From Bacteroidota bacterium (lineage in GTDB: Bacteria > Bacteroidota > Bacteroidia > AKYH767-A > OLB10): a stretch of 64,000 nucleotides of DNA. Below, in pieces: positions 37,095 to 47,725 of the stretch. The stretch's first letter is position 1, and each line of letters opens with the position of its first letter. A program made the translations under genes and the position numbers. The stretch spans positions 248,001 to 312,000 of the forward strand of contig JADJOZ010000008.1 in the NCBI GenBank assembly GCA_016713525.1. Reading direction: 5' to 3'. A model generated the notes under the pieces. The model was not told where the DNA came from. It did no database searches and saw only the letters and a program-made list of their open reading frames with translations.

Positions 37095-39929
37095 TTAACG
37101 GATAAGTGAAATAGTTCCGTAAAGTGGTTTGTGAGACTTATCCTTTGTAATAGTAATGAGATAGGTATAAATTCCCTGTGGGGCAGATTTACCGGATAAA
37201 GTTTTTCCATTCCATGACTGAAAGGAATTTTCAGAAGTAAAAACTGTTTGTCCCCATCTGTTAAAAATTTGCATGCTGAATCCGCCATTGGAAAAACCGG
37301 TCACACCAAACTGATCATTAATTCCATCATCATTAGGAGTAAAGGAGTTAGGAATATAAGCAGTAATAAAGTCGTCAATAATAATTTCCCGCAAAGCGGT
37401 ATCTGTGCAGCCAAAAGAATTTGTCACAACCAATTCAACCGGAAAATTTCCATAACTTTTGAATACATAAACAGGATTTTGTTCTGTAATTAAAAGCGTA
37501 TCACCAAAATTCCAGCTCCAGCTAAGGGCATCCAGAGAATGGTCGGTAAATGTAATTGTTGGATCGAGGAATGTTGGCTTAACCGGCAGGTATTCAAATT
37601 CAGCTTCCGGTAACGGATATACTTCAATGAATACAGAATCCGTGATTTCATCGTAGCAGACATCATCAACAGAAGCATAATAAAATCCTGTTGTAACAGG
37701 AATAAATGACAATTGGTTTGAAACAGAATTACCGGTACTCCAGTCATAAGTATATGTCACGGAATTCCCACCGGCCGTATTCATGATTAAATCTATTTCT
37801 GTACCTGCACAAATCTGAAACGGCCCATCTGTAAGATCTGCGGCAAGCGAATCATAAATATTATAAATTAAGGGATCTGCATAAGCATACGTAGGAGACA
37901 AACAAGGGTAACCTGATGTTGCAGTAACAGTTACCTCATCGCCATCCTGTAAATTACTCAACACAATGGTATCATTATTTATAAATTGGTTAGCCCCATT
38001 TATAAGCCAGTTAAAAACTGTGGGGTAACCCGGAGTTACAAATGCCTCCGCCGTAAACATTATTTCCTGTCCGGGACAAATAGTTCCTGTGATATCTGTA
38101 AACATTTCAATTTCCGGTTCAATAGTTGGCGGAATATTATAGACTATAGTATTTGATTCCTGTGGTGGACAACCGGTGGAAGGAGTGACAATGAGATACA
38201 CGGCCAGTATTCCGGATGGGCTGGCAGCGGTAAACTGTGGGATATTGGTTCCGGCAGCAGAGCCATTAATCATCCATTGATAAACAGGATTGGAGCCTGT
38301 GTTTGAAGTAACTGCGGAATACAAACATATTTGCTGAGGGCAAAGTACACTTCCGAAACTTGAAGTAATGCTCACTATTGGTGCGGGAATAGAGCTAATG
38401 GTAATAACAAATGGTGGTGAATGAACGGTATCGACTAATGCACACGATGCATTTGAAATCATTGTAACCAAAACAACATCTCCATTTGAAAAATTAGATG
38501 ATGTATAAGTTGGGCTGTTCGTTCCCACAGGAGAACCATTCACGGTCCATGAGTATATTGGCGCAGATCCACCCAGGAAAGGATTTGCAGAAAGCGTTAT
38601 TTGTGAACCCTGACAAACAATGCCTGCAGGTGAACGGGTGATGTTTACTGTTGGTGTTAATGATGCAGGACCGGATGTTACATACACGGAAAAAATCTGA
38701 TTGGTAATTTTACTGGGGCAACCATCATCGACAACGGTAACAAAAAACTGGTATGGAGTAGGTCGGGACATTCCGCAAATGGGAGTCCAGCAAAATTGTG
38801 ACGTAACGGTACCTGCACCGGATGCATCAGGCATAATTCCCGGCGGATTTACCTGTAAAGGATCGAGTAATTGTCCGGAAGCTGTGAGGAATAAACTATC
38901 GCCATCGGCATCATTGAATGTTGCAAAAAAGCACAGGTTTTGCCCCTCAGAAATGGTGTAGGTAGATGTACTAGTAGTGTTGGAAAGTACCGGAACTGCA
39001 TTAGGATTACAAACAATAGTTATCAATTGAAGATCGCGCCGGATCATAGATATCAATACGCCATTTCTATATTCACGAATTTCAATTGCAGCGACATAAA
39101 ATCCCTGATTATTAAAATAAAATTTCGACAATCCATTAATCGGATCAACGGAAGCAAAACCACCTGCTCCGAAAACTTGTGTTGAAGAAAATCCCGGTGC
39201 ATAAGTAACATCCGGAATTGGTAATGTATATGGATTATTATCAAGAAAAGGATCGGGAGCCGGGTTACTTTGTCCCGAATATCCTGCATAAGGAATGACT
39301 AGCGAATAAGCCAGCGAATCGCCATCGGGATTGATTGCATTATTTAAAATTGTTGTGGTATCATTTATACAAACAAAGGGTACACTTACATCTGAAATTT
39401 GCGGTGTAGAATTAATTATGGTATTCGGAATATACGCATAGAAAGTCATGCCTGCTGCTCCAGGTTGAGCAATATTCAGAATATTACCATTACGACAGCA
39501 TCGTTCAACGGAAAGATGAAATCCTTCAATGTTATCGGGTAATAAAATGGTAACAGTATATTCACCGCGTTCAATGCATGCACTTGCTTCGAATGTGCAG
39601 TTACTGTTTGGCGAATAAGCAACCACATCGGAACCAATGAGCGGAAGAATTTCTGTTGAATACCATATTTTAGATGGTGATGGATTGAGGCTGTCTGTAA
39701 TATAAATTCCCAAATACATTTGAGGATCGAGGGCAGCGGGAATTGCACCGGTTGAATCGCAATAGCGGTATACAATCAGCTTCACATCATAAAAACTTCC
39801 ACCCTGAAACGGACCGCTGTAGGTGTAAGTCAACTCCCCTCCCATCAAGTGAGTAGCTTTCGCAGAATGGGTGGTTACCATCAGGGTAATAAAACTCAGG
39901 AATAAAAAGATGAACCTTCTGGATTTCAT
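37095..39929 (-). CDS. T9SS type B-sorted surface protein with PKD domain
   Basis: 944 residues. Signal peptide MKSRRFIFLFLSFITLMVTTHS, then ATHLMGGELTYTY, an opening shared by many gliding-associated secreted proteins of this phylum. Residues about 40-420 are beta-rich with Cys pairs. Residues 420-770 are Ig-like units (PVYQWMINGS, PTVFNWLINGA). A PKD domain (SWSWNFGDTLLITEQNP) lies at about 785-835. The end is the type B (gliding-motility C-terminal) sorting domain: YIPNSFTPNDDGINDQFG, then FNRWGQTVF and APQGIYTYLI. It is the only type B cargo in the window; type B cargos need PorP/SprF-type partners, which are not seen here. Confidence 0.9.
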   Translation of the reverse strand: MKSRRFIFLFLSFITLMVTTHSAKATHLMGGELTYTYSGPFQGGSFYDVKLIVYRYCDSTGAIPAALDPQMYLGIYITDSLNPSPSKIWYSTEILPLIGSDVVAYSPNSNCTFEASACIERGEYTVTILLPDNIEGFHLSVERCCRNGNILNIAQPGAAGMTFYAYIPNTIINSTPQISDVSVPFVCINDTTTILNNAINPDGDSLAYSLVIPYAGYSGQSNPAPDPFLDNNPYTLPIPDVTYAPGFSSTQVFGAGGFASVDPINGLSKFYFNNQGFYVAAIEIREYRNGVLISMIRRDLQLITIVCNPNAVPVLSNTTSTSTYTISEGQNLCFFATFNDADGDSLFLTASGQLLDPLQVNPPGIMPDASGAGTVTSQFCWTPICGMSRPTPYQFFVTVVDDGCPSKITNQIFSVYVTSGPASLTPTVNITRSPAGIVCQGSQITLSANPFLGGSAPIYSWTVNGSPVGTNSPTYTSSNFSNGDVVLVTMISNASCALVDTVHSPPFVITISSIPAPIVSITSSFGSVLCPQQICLYSAVTSNTGSNPVYQWMINGSAAGTNIPQFTAASPSGILAVYLIVTPSTGCPPQESNTIVYNIPPTIEPEIEMFTDITGTICPGQEIMFTAEAFVTPGYPTVFNWLINGANQFINNDTIVLSNLQDGDEVTVTATSGYPCLSPTYAYADPLIYNIYDSLAADLTDGPFQICAGTEIDLIMNTAGGNSVTYTYDWSTGNSVSNQLSFIPVTTGFYYASVDDVCYDEITDSVFIEVYPLPEAEFEYLPVKPTFLDPTITFTDHSLDALSWSWNFGDTLLITEQNPVYVFKSYGNFPVELVVTNSFGCTDTALREIIIDDFITAYIPNSFTPNDDGINDQFGVTGFSNGGFSMQIFNRWGQTVFTSENSFQSWNGKTLSGKSAPQGIYTYLITITKDKSHKPLYGTISLIR

Positions 39930-40126
39930 TAACTTATTGAATCTGAACAGCTAATATACGGAACTTATTCGGATGGATCTGTCACTTCATCGTAAAAAAC
40001 GGCAGATTCCATCATGTATTACTTAAGACCGGTAAATGTTGTCAATTGCTGTCCGGGAAAAAGAATAATTAAATGGCTGATTGGCTTTGCTTAAAATATC
40101 ACAAAATAGTGATTATCTGATAGTTA

Positions 40127-41275
40127 TCACATCAACTCGACTTTCAAGGCATCGTATAACCGATCCAAATCTTTTTGTGAATTGAAGCCATTTATAGAAT
40201 AGCGTATGTAGATTTTATCGTTTTGCTGCATCACAGGAATTTCAATTTTATACTTGTCAAACAGCATTTTTTGAAATTCCCGGGGGTTTTCCAGAGTTAC
40301 CGGAATACTGAACAATTGACCGAAGAATTCATCATTCAGCGGAGCAAGAGGAGCAAATCCGGTTAATTCACAAAACCGGAGTGCATTTTCACGAACCATT
40401 TTTTTGCATGCATCAGATACATCCCACCAATTATGTTCCTGCATAAAATCAATTGCTTTTGGAATAGTGAGATAAGCAGAAAAATCACGGGTGCCATTAA
40501 ACTGATGATAATCGAGAAACTGTGATTCGGACGGATTATCGCTATCGTATCCCCAACTCACCACCAAAGGTTCAATTTTAATTTGCAAAGATTTTCGCAC
40601 ATACAGAAAGGTACTTCCTTTGGGGGTCATCATCCATTTGTGACATGCACCGGTATAAATATCAGCATCAAGCTCTTCCAGATTCAATTTTAAATGACCG
40701 GGAACGTGAGCTCCGTCAATAATAGTCATTAAACCTCTTTTTTTTGCTTCTTCAATAATTTCTTTAACAGGAAGAATTAATCCGGTTGCGCTGGTAATAT
40801 GGCTAATAAAAACAGCTTTGGTTTTTTCTGAATATCCTTCCCAAAATTCCTTTAAAAAAGATTCTTTACTTTGAATGGGTAAAGTAATCTGTTGGCGGAT
40901 GAATTTTGCATTAACCTTATTACAATAAAATTTCCAAGTCCTGTCCATTGCACCATACTCGATGTTGGTGGTCAGAACCTCATCGTTTTCTTTTAGTCGG
41001 ATTGTATTTGCTATTATGTTAATTGCAAAAGTGGGATTTGGAACATAAACCAGGTCATCGGCATTTGCATTCAGATAATTTCCGAGTGCAATACGGGATG
41101 CTTTCAGGTATTCAGGGCCATTGACTGCGAAAAATTGAACCGGTTCCCATTCCAGTTCCCTTTGCCATTTCTGATAATTATCGAATACCACTTTAGGAGA
41201 AGCTCCAAAAGATCCGAAATTCAGAAAGGTAATATCGGGATTAAGCAGGAAGTGCGATGATAAATTTGAAGCCAT
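40127..41275 (-). CDS. Class V PLP aminotransferase, isopenicillin-N epimerase-like
   Basis: 382 residues, normal for the family. It opens with FLNFGSFGASPKVVFDNYQ, the standard first block of isopenicillin N epimerase-like enzymes. PLP-binding features: HITSATGLILPV, IIDGAHVPG (Asp187 contacts the pyridine nitrogen) and GACHKWMMTPKG with the Schiff-base Lys213. The fold type and cofactor are clear, but the family covers epimerases, cysteine desulfurase-like and hercynylcysteine lyase-like enzymes, so the substrate is open. It is flanked by T9SS genes and separated from the upstream one by a terminator; no pathway partner lies nearby. Confidence 0.88.
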   Translation of the reverse strand: MASNLSSHFLLNPDITFLNFGSFGASPKVVFDNYQKWQRELEWEPVQFFAVNGPEYLKASRIALGNYLNANADDLVYVPNPTFAINIIANTIRLKENDEVLTTNIEYGAMDRTWKFYCNKVNAKFIRQQITLPIQSKESFLKEFWEGYSEKTKAVFISHITSATGLILPVKEIIEEAKKRGLMTIIDGAHVPGHLKLNLEELDADIYTGACHKWMMTPKGSTFLYVRKSLQIKIEPLVVSWGYDSDNPSESQFLDYHQFNGTRDFSAYLTIPKAIDFMQEHNWWDVSDACKKMVRENALRFCELTGFAPLAPLNDEFFGQLFSIPVTLENPREFQKMLFDKYKIEIPVMQQNDKIYIRYSINGFNSQKDLDRLYDALKVELM

Positions 41276-41312
41276 TGGAACGGTGTTTGGGCAAAGGTAA
41301 AGAATTGTCTTT

Positions 41313-41352
41313 ATAATAAAATTGAGGGTAGCAAAATTATTGCTACCCTCAA
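41313..41352 (-). terminator. Rho-independent terminator
   Basis: Perfect 13-bp arms TTGAGGGTAGCAA / TTGCTACCCTCAA with a short AT loop and a T-rich tail on the minus strand, 41 bases after the stop of the sialidase-like T9SS gene. Confidence 0.9.
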
Positions 41353-41392
41353 AATTTAACCTTTCAAAAATAAAATATCAAATCAGGTATTT

Positions 41393-44353
41393 CTAATTCT
41401 TCACAAGCTTTAACCGGCCCATAATTTTTCCGTTTACTGCAATTACTTCACAAAAATAAATTCCGGAAGTTACATGGGAGAGGTCGATTTCGGTTTGATA
41501 TCCCTTAAAATTATCAATACTGTTTATTGTTCTGCCGGCAATGTCACAAATTCGTATAGTATGAGATTCGCTGACCGGATTTAAGAATTTAATTATTATA
41601 TCTGATGAAAAAGGATTAGGCATTGCGATAAAATAAGGCTTTTCATTTTCCTCATCTGTAACACCAAGCAGGTCAATCATTGTATTGAACGTTGTGTTCG
41701 TAACAATTGCGGAATTATAATCGAAGAAAATATGTGCGGTGTTATTAATAACAGTACCTGGAATAACGTTTGCTTTTGGTTTAATTGAATAAGAAATAAA
41801 TCCACTACTTGCTGCGTAATTGGTATTGCTATCAGGAAGCAGAATATTATTGAAAGTAAAAAGCATTGCGCCATTTGGTTGTCTGAGAATATTTACCGGA
41901 TGACTGCTTCCAATAAATCTGAAAGTTGAATAGTCGAGATGAGTACTGAGTGTATCTCTGATTTTTACAACAAATGCCGTATCATTACCGGTATTTTGGA
42001 ACCTGATTGTATAGAGCAGTGTATCCGTTTTCAAAGTATAATGCGGAACATCAAACCCTTCGGGACTAACCATCTTATCATTTGGATCGTATGCACAGGA
42101 GATTTCCTGAGTTAATGAAGAATAAACAGTAGTTGGTACTCCGAAATCATCATAAGTTACTTCTGAGGAATTTATGATAGTGTCGCCTGGTATTAAGCCA
42201 ATGCTGTTACAGGAAATCCGAAAAGAACGTTGTTCAAAGGGCAATAATCCTGAATAATTCCAAATAAAAGTATCGGCACTTGCAGAAGAATAAGGAGGGA
42301 AAGATGAATTAATACTAAGCTGAGAATCCATAATAAACCGAACAGTTCCGGCAAGAACACCGGTTCCATCGTTAAGAATATTAACCCAATAGTTAATAAC
42401 GTTGTTACATCTTGGTAATGAACCAATAATTTCTGATTCCAAATCGTAAGTTACCTGAGCAGGGAATAATCCAAAGTCGAGGCTATCAATAATTCCTGAT
42501 GATATTGAAATGCTATAACTGGAGGAATCAGAAGTAATTGTCCAGTCAGGGTTTGTATTGATATTTACTGTATACGAATTAATGGGCAGATTATACAAAT
42601 AATTGCCTTGCAGGTTTGTCAACGTAGACTGTCCAACAGGAGCCACCGAAACCGGATAATTACTCATACCAAAATCACCACTATCATGAGTTCCATTTTG
42701 ATTTTGATCGTAGTAAATATTTCCAGCCAGTCCATAATTGTAAATTGGTGTTAGTGGCTGTCCGGCAAAAACTTCATTCACATCTAAATTTAAATAGTAA
42801 ATATCATTGGGACCAACAGGTTGGGGGCCGTTAAATGAATGTCCCGGGTAACCATCAATTTGAACGATAATGTGCATATCAGAGCTTACATTTCCGGCAA
42901 TAGCAGGAAAAACTACTTCATCAAAATCTGAATCAAATACATTCACGGGTGGAGTCCAGCTATTTCCCCCATCGGGAGAAACCATTGCATAGGTATTGCG
43001 GTAACTCATATCGGGGACGCCACCGGAAGAAGTATTTTCTTTGATACTGGAATAAACCAGATAAATATTATTCGCAGCATCGACACCGGCGGATGGCATT
43101 CCGGACAATGATTTTTCATAAGTTGCAATGAATGGATGAATGGAAATAACACCATCATTATCGAGATCTACTGCAGAGGTTAAAATATCAGGCATAGCTC
43201 CCTGAAAACTTTCATTCCAATAATAAAGGCCATCGGTACTTGGAAAATATCCTATTCCTGAAAAGGGAAATTCCTGAAGCACCAGCATTCTGCCAGCCCA
43301 GGTATGAACCAGATTATTATTATCAATTAATACTTCAATACCCGGATCAATAAAATCAACTGTATCTGCAGTACCATTCCCATCAACATCTGTAATGTCA
43401 TTGGAAGGATCATAATGTGGTATTGGAAAAGCCCAGATAGTAGTTTTAGTCCATGTTGTTCCATTATTAATAGATTTCCACAATGTCCAATCGTTGTAGA
43501 ATGAACCTTGCACAACAGCCACTGTATTTCCATTCACATCAATGGCATAAGATTCAGGTTCCATAGATGCATAATTGGTTGCATCTATTCCGGGTAAAAA
43601 TGCATGAACTATATCCCAGGTTGTGCCACCATCCGGTGATCTGGAATAAGTCAATGCACCATTCATTCCATTGACCAGAGATCCACCACTTCCTGTAGGC
43701 ATTGTGAGAGCTATCACATGAATAGTTTGCCCATTTGCACCTCCGACAGCCATCTTAGCCCACATACAACTTACACCCTGGGGGTGTGGCGGCAAATTCG
43801 ACTTCTGCCATGGTCCGCCAATTGCAGCATTTCGTTTATACAGCATCAAAGCATTAGTTCCGGGAATAATATTCTTTAAATGGCCAACCACATATTCCAT
43901 ATTATTACTTCCAACATCGATTGTTGAATAGCCAATACTATCGATTAAAGGTTGCGTGCCTCCGGTCCATACAGTTCCATCATAGTAATTATAGCCTGTT
44001 TCGCGATAAGTATTGGGATTGGTTAATGAACTGCTGTGGTTCCATAATGCTCCAATGGTATCATTCGAAAAATAAATCTTGTTACCCAAAGAGCCATTGG
44101 ACTGAAGATCATGAGTAGTGCTTCCAATAATGGTTGATAAAGGCAGCACCGGAGTTGTTCCATTACGGTGATGTGCTGCAGGGTTTTGAGATGAATTATT
44201 GAATTCACCTGTAACCGGTCGACTTAGTGGTATAGCAACATGCTGAACATTTTCAGAAAGAGGCTTCAGTTTTTTAACATCGGGGGAATGCGTTTGCGAG
44301 AAAACTGTCAATACACAAGAAGTCAATAGAGTTGTAAGTAGCGTTTTTTTCAT
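41393..44353 (-). CDS. T9SS-secreted sialidase-like propeller protein
   Basis: 986 residues from MKKTLLTTLL at 44353 (signal cut near VFSQ). The first 500 residues include three BNR/Asp-box motifs (SPDGGTTWD, SINNGTTWT, SPDGGNSWT), the mark of sialidase-type six-bladed propellers; I see no set of catalytic Arg residues, so enzymatic activity is not claimed. An SdrD-B-like domain follows (GNIYYDQNQNGTHDSGD). At about residue 740 begins the common CAYDPNDKMVSPEG block (DUF7619-like) with YTIRFQNTGNDTAF, ending in NTAHIFFDYN. The type A sorting domain has AMPNPFSS and TSGIYFCEV. Likely role: surface binding or processing of glycans, by inference. Confidence 0.87.
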   Translation of the reverse strand: MKKTLLTTLLTSCVLTVFSQTHSPDVKKLKPLSENVQHVAIPLSRPVTGEFNNSSQNPAAHHRNGTTPVLPLSTIIGSTTHDLQSNGSLGNKIYFSNDTIGALWNHSSSLTNPNTYRETGYNYYDGTVWTGGTQPLIDSIGYSTIDVGSNNMEYVVGHLKNIIPGTNALMLYKRNAAIGGPWQKSNLPPHPQGVSCMWAKMAVGGANGQTIHVIALTMPTGSGGSLVNGMNGALTYSRSPDGGTTWDIVHAFLPGIDATNYASMEPESYAIDVNGNTVAVVQGSFYNDWTLWKSINNGTTWTKTTIWAFPIPHYDPSNDITDVDGNGTADTVDFIDPGIEVLIDNNNLVHTWAGRMLVLQEFPFSGIGYFPSTDGLYYWNESFQGAMPDILTSAVDLDNDGVISIHPFIATYEKSLSGMPSAGVDAANNIYLVYSSIKENTSSGGVPDMSYRNTYAMVSPDGGNSWTPPVNVFDSDFDEVVFPAIAGNVSSDMHIIVQIDGYPGHSFNGPQPVGPNDIYYLNLDVNEVFAGQPLTPIYNYGLAGNIYYDQNQNGTHDSGDFGMSNYPVSVAPVGQSTLTNLQGNYLYNLPINSYTVNINTNPDWTITSDSSSYSISISSGIIDSLDFGLFPAQVTYDLESEIIGSLPRCNNVINYWVNILNDGTGVLAGTVRFIMDSQLSINSSFPPYSSASADTFIWNYSGLLPFEQRSFRISCNSIGLIPGDTIINSSEVTYDDFGVPTTVYSSLTQEISCAYDPNDKMVSPEGFDVPHYTLKTDTLLYTIRFQNTGNDTAFVVKIRDTLSTHLDYSTFRFIGSSHPVNILRQPNGAMLFTFNNILLPDSNTNYAASSGFISYSIKPKANVIPGTVINNTAHIFFDYNSAIVTNTTFNTMIDLLGVTDEENEKPYFIAMPNPFSSDIIIKFLNPVSESHTIRICDIAGRTINSIDNFKGYQTEIDLSHVTSGIYFCEVIAVNGKIMGRLKLVKN

Positions 44354-44525
44354 AGGCATGAATTTAGTGTGAAACTTAAGAAATATGTATGCATTGTGAC
44401 CTGTTAAAAAGGTTATTGAACAGTTAAAAGAGTATCATGTTAAAAGTAGGAAAAACAGATGGAACAATCAAGTATGTGACAAACTTTACTGAATAGCATC
44501 AAAATTCGGCTAGTTTCTGAACAAA

Positions 44526-44567
44526 TAAAAAAACGCTATTGTGTTGCAATACAACACAATAGCGTTG
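44526..44567 (-). terminator. Rho-independent terminator
   Basis: A 15-bp perfect stem (AACGCTATTGTGTTG / CAACACAATAGCGTT) with a five-base loop and seven T on the minus strand, 14 bases past the stop of the lipoprotein gene. Confidence 0.93.
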
Positions 44568-44581
44568 AATATTGAATAATT

Positions 44582-45499
44582 CTACTGCACTACAATAAAC
44601 TCTTCTATGGCCGTACCTGGAGTTACAGTAACGGTATCCTGCGCATACAAAGGGATGCTGGAAATAGTATCCTTGCATAAAACAAAATACTGCATTGGTG
44701 AAATTCCGGGGAATTTAATTTTACCGTTGTTATCAGATATCCCGGAATCAACACTTCCATCACAACTTTCAGCTCCGCTAAATATAATTCCACTTGTAAA
44801 AAGGCAAACTTTAACTCCTGAAACAACGAATCCATTCGGATCCTGGACAATAAGTGTTAGTCCGGGTTGAACTAAGGCAGTTACCTGAATATTAAGATCG
44901 GCCACATCAGTACCATTAAATTGAATTGAACCTGTTCCGGAATAGTTTATATTGTTAATCATTCCTTGCAAAACCACATAATAGGTGCCCTGTTGTAAAT
45001 CATTTAATAATGCTATCCCGTACTGATTCAATTGTTTTTTCAAAATTGCATTACTGGTATCATTTGCAGTGAATGCTGTCTGGTTATTGTAAACATAATA
45101 ATTCATTTCCGGCACCGGGCTACCACTAGCATCGGAAGAACGAATTCGAATACCGTTATAATAATCGGGATCATAAACAAAATTTAAATCGAGTGTTGTT
45201 GGACGGTTAGTAAAAGTGGTATTCAGTTTAAATGAGATGCCATCTTCTTCAAACTCTCCAAAAATACGTATCTCGCCACAGTTAGAAATATTATTAAAAA
45301 CGAAATAGCCATCATCGTTTGATGTAACTGTTGCATCATAATCGGTACCGGTACTGGTTCCGGTATATGCCAATTTGAGTGTTACCTCTTTCTTAACAGT
45401 TTTCACACCTGATCCGGTTAGTTCATTAGTGTAAAATGTTCTGCCTGTTAAAACCGATTCGCCAAAAAGTTCCTCATTAGTGTCTGAACAGGAAATCAA
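44582..45499 (-). CDS. Lipoprotein of unknown function, frameshifted in its signal sequence
   Basis: The open frame runs 305 residues from a TTG at 45499 and starts ISCSDTNEE, a lipobox-like end without the preceding hydrophobic stretch. The same strand has an ATG at 45549 followed by six A, giving a signal-like MKKLSNLFISLFLLGS that stops in the wrong frame. Adding one A to the run would give MKKIIKFIYKPIFAWFSLISC, a textbook lipoprotein signal fused to this frame. The mature part is beta-rich (carboxypeptidase-regulatory-like segments TSNDDGYFVFNNIS, ISDNNGKIKFPGIS), as in surface lipoproteins. Either a true -1 mutation or switch, or a sequencing slip, explains it. No catalytic motif is seen. 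Confidence 0.75.
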   Translation of the reverse strand: MISCSDTNEELFGESVLTGRTFYTNELTGSGVKTVKKEVTLKLAYTGTSTGTDYDATVTSNDDGYFVFNNISNCGEIRIFGEFEEDGISFKLNTTFTNRPTTLDLNFVYDPDYYNGIRIRSSDASGSPVPEMNYYVYNNQTAFTANDTSNAILKKQLNQYGIALLNDLQQGTYYVVLQGMINNINYSGTGSIQFNGTDVADLNIQVTALVQPGLTLIVQDPNGFVVSGVKVCLFTSGIIFSGAESCDGSVDSGISDNNGKIKFPGISPMQYFVLCKDTISSIPLYAQDTVTVTPGTAIEEFIVVQ

Positions 45500-45549
45500 T
45501 GAGAACCAAGCAAAAATAGGCTTATAAATAAATTTGATAATTTTTTCAT
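45500..45549 (-). pseudogene. Out-of-frame signal peptide start of the lipoprotein gene
   Basis: ATG at 45549, followed by AAAAAA and a hydrophobic coding stretch. The frame is 50 bases from the TTG used downstream, that is, off by one base. It belongs to the lipoprotein gene ending at 44582. Confidence 0.65.
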
Positions 45550-45629
45550 GTGGATAGTTTTAAGGTTTAGCAATAAGTTTAGCAAAATTGAAAATTACAA
45601 TTGGATCGAGCGATATCATAAAGCCGTGA

Positions 45630-47725
45630 TCAAACATTAACGGACGACCATCCTTTTTTAAATTTGCCCTGTTCAATTTTATAAGTGTTGTTTTTGTACC
45701 AGTTGCCATAGATAGATACGTTGAGCCCCGGAAAAATATCTATTCCAGATCCAACCATAAAATTATCAACCGGATTAATATTTGTAAAATCCATTCCGGC
45801 TAGAATATTAAATCTGGATAAAATATCGGATTTTTTACACAAGAAGAATTTAGAATTATGAATGTCTGTTTTCTTAGGATAAATTTTCACCCCCAAAAAA
45901 GTATTTTCCTTATATTCCTTTTCGACAGAGATTAGATTTCCATTATCATCAATATTCAATATATTTCTTTTCACAGAACCAAATGCGAATCCTACAAATG
46001 GCTGAAAGCGATGGAGAGCATATACTTTATAGCTTATACTATCTATCACGGTAGTTCCCACAGTATCAGGGTGACTGCCATATGGTCGTTCACGCAAAAC
46101 ATATGAGACTCTTGCAGGCGCTTCTACATTTTTTGTTGGTCCGGCTTCATCGGTTCTGTATTTGGGGGTTTCATCGGCCACTAATTGTGGGATGGGATCT
46201 AATTCGCCCTGTTTGAGTAACCAGTTCAATTTGACCCGGGCAGCGTTGAATTTTATTATTTTATTCTCAATTCTCTTGGCAAATTTTTTCTTTCTGCAGC
46301 ACTGAACAGTATCCTCAATAAAGCTTGTTGAGATCAAATTACTTTTAATTAATTCCTAAAAATCTACCTCTGTATTTATATTCAATTATTGAAATAGCAT
46401 GCCTCTAACATCCCAGTTAAATCTGAATAATCATCAGCGTCTTAGACGCTTTCAAATAACTTTGTTTCTTTATCCTCTTTTGATTTTGTACCAAATATTT
46501 GACTTTTTGATCTTCAAGATAATATTTTCGAAGTTTCCCCATTATTTCGTAATCATTTGAAGCATCATGATTTCTCATATAAATTGTTCGATCAGCTGTT
46601 ATGGCATAAAAAAATCCTTTATAAAACAAATCATTCTTAAAATAATTCTTAGCAGGTGCATTCTTACTTTGATCAAACTCATTCTTTAATTGATTTTGCT
46701 TTAGCCATTTTCCGTTAATATTCCAATAGTATCTGCTAATTGAATCGCTAAATTTCCGCCAATGAGGTCTTTTGTTTCTAATATTTTATTTAATGCATTG
46801 ATCCTGGCTTCAATGGTCGGAATAGACCTACTAATGATTTTTCTTCTTTACTTAGCACTTTAGGGTTACTGGTTGGCAAAAGGATTTAATTTAAAAACAT
46901 CTCCATTAAACCATATCCAATTTAGAAGCCAGTTCTTCAATTTAACTTCAAGAATGTTTTTATAGAAGCTACGCGCTTCCAAGTTTTGTTTTGCATTTTA
47001 ATGCCTGCTCACACGTAATAGTATCTATGCCAATATTTTTGAAATAATCTCAATTTCATTAAAAACCGAATCTGCAAACATTAATTCAGATTGCAATGGT
47101 AAATCCAATTCATCATGATTCAGATGTTTCATCCATTCAACAAATATTGCTATCAAATGATTTGACTCTCAATTCAAAATCTATTTTATGATTCTTTTAC
47201 TTTTTTTAAAGCAGATTCCAAAACTTGCTGATAAGAATATGTATTATTATCAATTGTGGTAATGTGGTCGAGTTTACATCATCCCCAATTTTTGTAAATC
47301 TTCAATTTCTGATTTGATTTCAATTGTTAGAGCCTCAATTTCTCTATTGAACAAGTTTGAATCTTGTGTAGGAATTACAGCATCTCTTTCAATAAATAAA
47401 GGATACATGTATGCAAGATTTTTCTTTTGCTTCTCTTAGATGTTAAAGTGGAATATGATTTGCTCAAATTTCAATCATTTGCTTTCAAATTAAATCAGAT
47501 CATTTAAGAATCTTTACAATAGAATTTTAAATGTTTATTCCATGCAACAATCTCCGGCAAATCCGAAATTACCTTACCATCTTTATCGAATTCAATAATA
47601 TGGTTCCCTGGGTTTCTTGTTGGTTTCTAAACCACAATCTTTTTATCGGCTTGAGAATATGCCGTTGTTGACAGTAACAACGAGCCTAATATCCCAATCA
47701 TTAAAATGATGTAATTTTTTTTCAT
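45630..47725 (-). pseudogene. Heavily frameshifted remnant of a secreted protein gene
   Basis: From ATG at 47725 the strand codes a signal peptide (IILMIGILGSLLLSTTAYSQ), then KIVV, a TAG, and in the same frame HIIEFDKDGKVISDLPEIV. Coding-looking sequence continues downstream but keeps changing frame: YMYPLFIERDAVIPTQDSN, then EIEALTIEIKSEIEDLQ, then DHITTIDNNTYSYQQVLES, then DELDLPLQSELMFADSVF, then MFYKGFFYAITADRTIYM (46417-46629). The last piece, 45630-46337, is a 235-residue open frame with outer-membrane-like strands (RFQPFVGFAFGS). At least five frameshifts or stops are needed to join it all into one gene of about 700 codons. I recognise no family. It lies directly upstream of, and opposite to, the peptide cluster. 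Confidence 0.72.

Noticed and set aside
41393..44353. Calling the BNR-containing T9SS protein an active sialidase
   Set aside because: Three Asp-box motifs are visible but I could not find the catalytic Arg triad, Tyr/Glu pair or an FRIP-type motif.
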